Part shown: piece after piece, positions 60,523 to 64,000 of the stretch
Layout of the letters: each line of letters starts with the position of its first letter
How positions within the stretch are numbered: the stretch's first letter is position 1
Assembly (NCBI RefSeq): GCF_019890615.1
Contig: NZ_JAINVZ010000004.1
Coordinates: 372,001 to 436,000, forward strand
DNA: 64,000 nt
Direction of reading: 5' to 3'
From: Streptantibioticus parmotrematis
GTDB lineage: Bacteria; Actinomycetota; Actinomycetes; Streptomycetales; Streptomycetaceae
The notes under the pieces: model-generated
What the model saw: only the letters and a program-made list of their open reading frames with translations
What the model was told of the DNA's origin: nothing
Databases searched by the model: none
Position numbers and translations under genes: made by a program

Positions 60523-61791
60523 TCAGAACATGTCCGGGCACCACGGCCTGCGCGAGGTGCGCGTCAGCAGGTCGGCGCGGGCGGCCGCGCCGGGCGTCAG
60601 CTCCTCGATCCGGCCCAGCGTCGCCAGCCGCACCACCGATTCGTCGCCGAGGTACAGGGCGGCCAACTCCCGTACGTCCATGGCCAGATCGGCGTCCCGC
60701 GTGGTGGTGCGCACCTCGCTGGCGCCGGGTTCGGTGGACGCGTTCAGCTCGTAGCGGCCGCCCGCGATGCCCGCCTCGTCGTGGATCCGGAGCACCAGCG
60801 AGCCGGTGGTGCCGTAGGAACGGGCGCGCAGCGCGGCGGGGACGTCCAGCACCCGCAGCCACATGTAGTCCCCGTGCGTGGTCACCTGGGCCGCGCGCGG
60901 GTCGCCCAGCAGCAGCGGGAGCACGTCGTCCGGGGGTCGCGGGCCGGTGTGCAGCTTCGCCGTCCAGTCGACCGACAGCGCGTAGTGCCACAGCGCGCGC
61001 TCGGCCTCGGGGGTGGCGGCCAGCGCGTGCCGGACGGTCAGCGGGCACTGCGGGAGCTTGCCCTCCCAGATGTCCTCGACGGTGTAGACGAGCAGGCCGT
61101 CGACGCGTCCCGAGTCGTCCCGGTAGAGCGCGTAGAACGGGTCCCTCCACTGCCGGATCGGCGGCTGGATCTCGCCGGTGTTCACCTGCCACCACCGCGC
61201 GTCCCTGCTGATCGCGCCGGGGACCGACCGGCGGAAACGGTCGTGCAGGGCGGGACCGGCCGCGCGGACCTCGGCGGCCTCCGCGAGGTCCACCCGGCCG
61301 CCGCGCGGCGGCTCGTAGCGGCCGAGCCCGGTGCGCGGCACGTCCACCGTCCACTCGGTGGTCCAGGTCGCGGGGCCGAAGCCGAACCGGCCGTAGATCG
61401 GGTACTCCGCCGCGATCAGGATGGCCACCGCCTCGCCGCGGTCGCGGGCCGCGGGCAGCTCCCGCGCCATCATCCGGCCGAGCAGCCCGCGCCTGCGGTG
61501 CGTGGCGGTCACGGTGACCGAGCTGACCGCGCAGGCCGTGAGCAGACCGCCGCCGGGGGCGGTCAGCTCGCGCGAGAAGGTCCGGAAGGTGCCGACGCAG
61601 CGGTCGCCGTCGTACGCGCCCAGGACGCGGCCCGGGACCATCTCCAGCACCGAGGGGGACAGGGCGAGGTCCTCGTCGGTGATGGCGGAGCGCAGGAAGC
61701 CCCTGTGGCAGGCGCGGGTCCACGCGGCGTACCCGTCCTCGTCCACCGCGCGCAGGTCCACGCCGTCGTCCTGGCCCCGATCATGGCTCAT
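60523..61791 (-). CDS. Eis-like GNAT acetyltransferase
   Basis: A 422-residue protein of the enhanced intracellular survival type. It has an N-terminal GNAT with the CoA loop SVTVTATHRRRGLLGRMMA, a second acetyltransferase-like domain, and a sterol-carrier-like C-terminus ending in CPDMF, where the terminal carboxylate of Phe is catalytic. Eis proteins acetylate amines, for example aminoglycosides. The substrate here is not known. Confidence 0.9.
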   Translation of the reverse strand: MSHDRGQDDGVDLRAVDEDGYAAWTRACHRGFLRSAITDEDLALSPSVLEMVPGRVLGAYDGDRCVGTFRTFSRELTAPGGGLLTACAVSSVTVTATHRRRGLLGRMMARELPAARDRGEAVAILIAAEYPIYGRFGFGPATWTTEWTVDVPRTGLGRYEPPRGGRVDLAEAAEVRAAGPALHDRFRRSVPGAISRDARWWQVNTGEIQPPIRQWRDPFYALYRDDSGRVDGLLVYTVEDIWEGKLPQCPLTVRHALAATPEAERALWHYALSVDWTAKLHTGPRPPDDVLPLLLGDPRAAQVTTHGDYMWLRVLDVPAALRARSYGTTGSLVLRIHDEAGIAGGRYELNASTEPGASEVRTTTRDADLAMDVRELAALYLGDESVVRLATLGRIEELTPGAAARADLLTRTSRRPWCPDMF

Positions 61792-61866
61792 GACCGCAGG
61801 CTAGGGGCGGACGCGCCGGGAGCGCACCCGAGTTTCCGCCCGCCCCCGCGAGCGCCCCCGCCGACC

Positions 61867-61938
61867 TCCGCGAGCGTCCCGCGCCGCACGTCCGCGAGCG
61901 TCACGCGCCCCGCGTCCGCGAGCGTCACGCGCCCCGCG
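61867..61938. repeat. 24-bp tandem repeat next to the asparaginase stop codon
   Basis: Three units of 24 bases, starting tccgcgagcgtcccgcgccg, abut the stop codon of the asparaginase gene (61939-61941). The second and third are identical and the first is slightly diverged. Confidence 0.9.
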
Positions 61939-62913
61939 TCAGAACGCCGCGCGCACCTCGCCCACCCGCACGCCGCCGCCCAGCAGCGGCGCGTCACCTA
62001 TGCGGTCGACGACCTCGCCCTCGACGCCCGTCATCCGCAGCGCCCGGGCCAGCACCGGACCCAGCGCGCGGCCGCCACCGTCCTCGATCTTGAAGGCGAG
62101 CGCCCGGCCGTCCGGCAGCGCCACCGCCTGCACCGCCTCGGCCCCCATCTTGGACAGCGCCCCCGGCACGGCCCGCATCAGCCAGGTGTCGGGGCGCCGG
62201 GTGCCGGCCACGTACTCCGGGTGCGCCCGCATCGCGTCGGCGACGGCGCGGCGCGTGGTGCCCGGGTCGGCGAGCACGTACGAGCGGAAGGCGCGGGCCA
62301 GCCCGGTCAGGCTCAGCGCCATCAGCGGCGCGCCGCAGCCGTCCACGCCGACGGTGTCCACCGGCTCCCCCGAGACCTCGCGCACGACCTCCAGCACCAG
62401 CTGCTGCACCGGGTGGCCGGGGTCGAGGTAGCTGTCCAGCGGCCAGCCGTTGCGCACGCACACCGCGAGCATGGCCGCGTGCTTGCCCGAGCAGTTCATC
62501 AGCACCCGCTCGCGGCGGCCTCCGCTACGCAGCCAGGCCTCCGCCTCCTCGTGGTCGAGGGGCAGGTCGGGCGGGGTCAGCAGGGCGTCCTCGGTGAGCC
62601 CGGCCCCGGCCAGGATCTTCCGCACGCCCTCAAGATGGAACGTTTCTCCTGAGTGGCTGGCGGCAGCGAGCGCCAGCAGTTCCCCGTCCAGGTCGAGACC
62701 GGCCCGCAGCAGTGCGTCGGCCTGCATCGGCTTGTTGCTGGACCGCGGGAAGACCGGTGCACTCACCTCACCCAGCGCCAGCCGCACGCCGCCGTCCGCG
62801 TCCAGCAGCACCAGCGAACCCCGGTGCCGCCCCTCGGTGAAGCCGGAGCGCACGACCTCGGCGAGGACGGGCGGCTCGGCGGGCACGGGAACGGGCGGCG
62901 TGAGGGAGGTCAT
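61939..62913 (-). CDS. L-asparaginase II (Rhizobium etli type)
   Basis: A 324-residue zinc-dependent asparaginase of the AnsA/ReAV family, a serine-lysine fold. It has FPRSSNKPMQADALL with Ser and Lys, MNCSGKHAAMLAVC with the metal Cys and Lys, GVDGCGAPLMALSL with the second Cys, and SKMGAEAVQAVALPDG. It hydrolyses asparagine to aspartate and ammonia. The ATG at 62913 follows GGAGAG; a longer frame to 63009 is not supported. Confidence 0.9.
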   Translation of the reverse strand: MTSLTPPVPVPAEPPVLAEVVRSGFTEGRHRGSLVLLDADGGVRLALGEVSAPVFPRSSNKPMQADALLRAGLDLDGELLALAAASHSGETFHLEGVRKILAGAGLTEDALLTPPDLPLDHEEAEAWLRSGGRRERVLMNCSGKHAAMLAVCVRNGWPLDSYLDPGHPVQQLVLEVVREVSGEPVDTVGVDGCGAPLMALSLTGLARAFRSYVLADPGTTRRAVADAMRAHPEYVAGTRRPDTWLMRAVPGALSKMGAEAVQAVALPDGRALAFKIEDGGGRALGPVLARALRMTGVEGEVVDRIGDAPLLGGGVRVGEVRAAF

Positions 62914-62965
62914 CGTCGGCTCTCCGGGGGGTGAGGGAGGGGGGGTGCGACCCCTCCCCGCGGGA

Positions 62966-63844
62966 TCAGCCGCCGGAGAGCAGGTCGTCGATGTGTGCTT
63001 CCCCCTCACGGTACCTGCGGGTGATTTCCCCGCTGCACCCGTCCACCGTGGCCTGGAGCCGCCTGCGCAGCCGGGAGACCTCCTGCTCGTGGCCGACCAG
63101 CCGGGCCATCGCCGCGTGCAGTTCCTGGTCGGTGCGGGCGGCCAGGTCCGACAGCTCGACGTCGCCGAGCATCTCCTCGGCCAGCCGCCGGTACTCCTCG
63201 CTGTGCGGGGTGCCCAGCGTCACGTGGCGCGCGGAGGACCGCACCCGGGAAGGCCCGTCGGTGAGGATCTCCGGCAGCCGGTCCAGCACCGGGCTGTCCG
63301 GCTCCGCGGGCACCGGGCCGTCCGGCTCGCCGCGGCGGCCCAGCTCGGCCCGCAGGATGTCGATCCGGCCGTGGAGCAGCCGCCGCAGGTAGGACAGGTC
63401 GGCCTCCTCCCGCTGCCCGTCGCGGCGCAGGGCACGCAGCTGGGCCAGGGTGAGCCGGTCGAAGGGCGGCGGGGCCTGCGGGCCGGCGCCGTCGGCGACG
63501 GCCGTGGAGTGCGGCGGACGGGGCCGCGGCGTGCGGGGGTTGAGCGCGTCGGCCTGCAACATGCGGCCTTCCTCGGTCCGAAATGGGTCACGGGATGGGT
63601 TACGGGACGGGTCACGGGCTGGGTCACGGGACGGGTCGGCTGTACGGGGTGGTGGTACCGGTTCCGCTCCGGGAGCGGGTACGGGCGCCGGGCCCGCGTC
63701 CCGCGCCGCGGGGGCGGCGGATATGTGCGGCGGTGCCGGTGTCCCGGGCGCCGTCGGCGGCGTGGCGGTGGTGTCCGGGACCGCCGGGGTGGCCGGTGTC
63801 GCCGGTGTGGCGCCGGAGGCTGGTCCGGTGCCGGTCGTGGTCAT
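62966..63844 (-). CDS. rsiG: RsiG-like anti-sigma factor (c-di-GMP-binding motifs)
   Basis: A 292-residue protein whose C-terminal 180 residues form a helical anti-sigma factor. The E-x3-S-x2-R-x3-Q-x3-D motif that binds c-di-GMP in Streptomyces RsiG appears twice: EADLSYLRRLLHGRID (with His in place of Gln) and EQEVSRLRRRLQATVD. RsiG sequesters the sporulation sigma factor WhiG. The first 94 residues are Pro/Ala/Thr-rich with DPSRDPARDPSRN repeats and may not be translated. ATG 63562, behind GAGGAAGG, is an alternative start giving 198 residues. Confidence 0.82.
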   Translation of the reverse strand: MTTTGTGPASGATPATPATPAVPDTTATPPTAPGTPAPPHISAAPAARDAGPAPVPAPGAEPVPPPRTADPSRDPARDPSRNPSRDPFRTEEGRMLQADALNPRTPRPRPPHSTAVADGAGPQAPPPFDRLTLAQLRALRRDGQREEADLSYLRRLLHGRIDILRAELGRRGEPDGPVPAEPDSPVLDRLPEILTDGPSRVRSSARHVTLGTPHSEEYRRLAEEMLGDVELSDLAARTDQELHAAMARLVGHEQEVSRLRRRLQATVDGCSGEITRRYREGEAHIDDLLSGG

Positions 63845-64000
63845 CTGTGCGCGTCCCCTCCGTAGGGGCGACACCGCACGGGCCCCCTCGGCGTCGCCTC
63901 GCATCAGATCGTGCCACCGCCCGCCGCCGGGGCGCAGCGCCTCTGCACCCGAACGGCCCCGGCGCTCTTGGCTTCCAGGTCTGTCGCCCGGGCGTACGCG

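Noticed and set aside
63587-63660. Tandem repeat gggtcacgggatgggttacg as a noncoding regulatory repeat
   Set aside because: It lies in frame in the RsiG N-terminal extension and encodes DPSRDP-type repeats; whether it is coding depends on the start, so it is treated under that gene.

Overview
The window is very GC-rich, with high-GC codon use, GTG/TTG/CTG starts and mycothiol, PhoRP, CarD and RsiG-type genes. This points to a Streptomyces or a close relative, and most of the window reads as conserved Streptomyces chromosome core. No database search was possible; family names come from recognising motifs and gene order.

Left core (1-22.4 kb): the start of a DoxX-type gene, rlmB, cysS, a PPOX protein, a fused ispDF, carD, a lipoprotein, then the phosphate module phoP-phoR / phoU with a PHO-box-like repeat between them. 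Next come a Cys-rich miniprotein, a second SPOUT methyltransferase, an AfsR/LuxR-type ATPase regulator, and a TetR/aldo-keto reductase pair with clear operators. The core ends with two proteins carrying the N-terminal leader typical of extracellular contractile injection system (eCIS) cargo (18.9 and 20.5 kb) and a GYD protein.

Mobile region (22.6-40.7 kb): a complete actinomycete integrative and conjugative element (AICE) of pSAM2 type lies between two 18-bp att copies (27635-27652 and 40672-40689). The right copy is the 3' end of gpmA. Reading toward gpmA, the element holds a low-GC cargo block (unknown gene, XRE+ImmA/IrrE protease, DUF3644/HEPN protein), a noncoding stretch with a large nested palindrome, two related small genes, a NUDIX (Pra-like) gene divergent from a GntR (KorSA-like) repressor, the FtsK-type transfer gene, spread genes, an HUH Rep, Xis and Int. 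Copies of a TCGT/TAGACGAG-like motif mark the probable repressor operators. To its left, 22.6-27.6 kb is bounded by a third, degenerate att copy and looks like the relic of an older related element stacked in the same site. It holds an HEPN-motif gene, an RsbW-like ATPase, a monooxygenase/XRE pair and an orphan RiPP-type methyltransferase.

Right core (40.7-64 kb): gpmA, an MFS exporter, a YbjN protein, mshA, methyltransferases, a receiver-PP2C phosphatase, DUF2516, an HbhA-like protein, XRE and LysR regulators, an SDR, a MerR-PP2C fusion, an isochorismatase/AKR pair, rlmG, a hydrolase, dapA-asd, an NmrA protein, an Eis-like GNAT, an L-asparaginase II and rsiG. A recurrent oddity of the core is short tandem duplications lying on or next to stop codons (at least seven genes).
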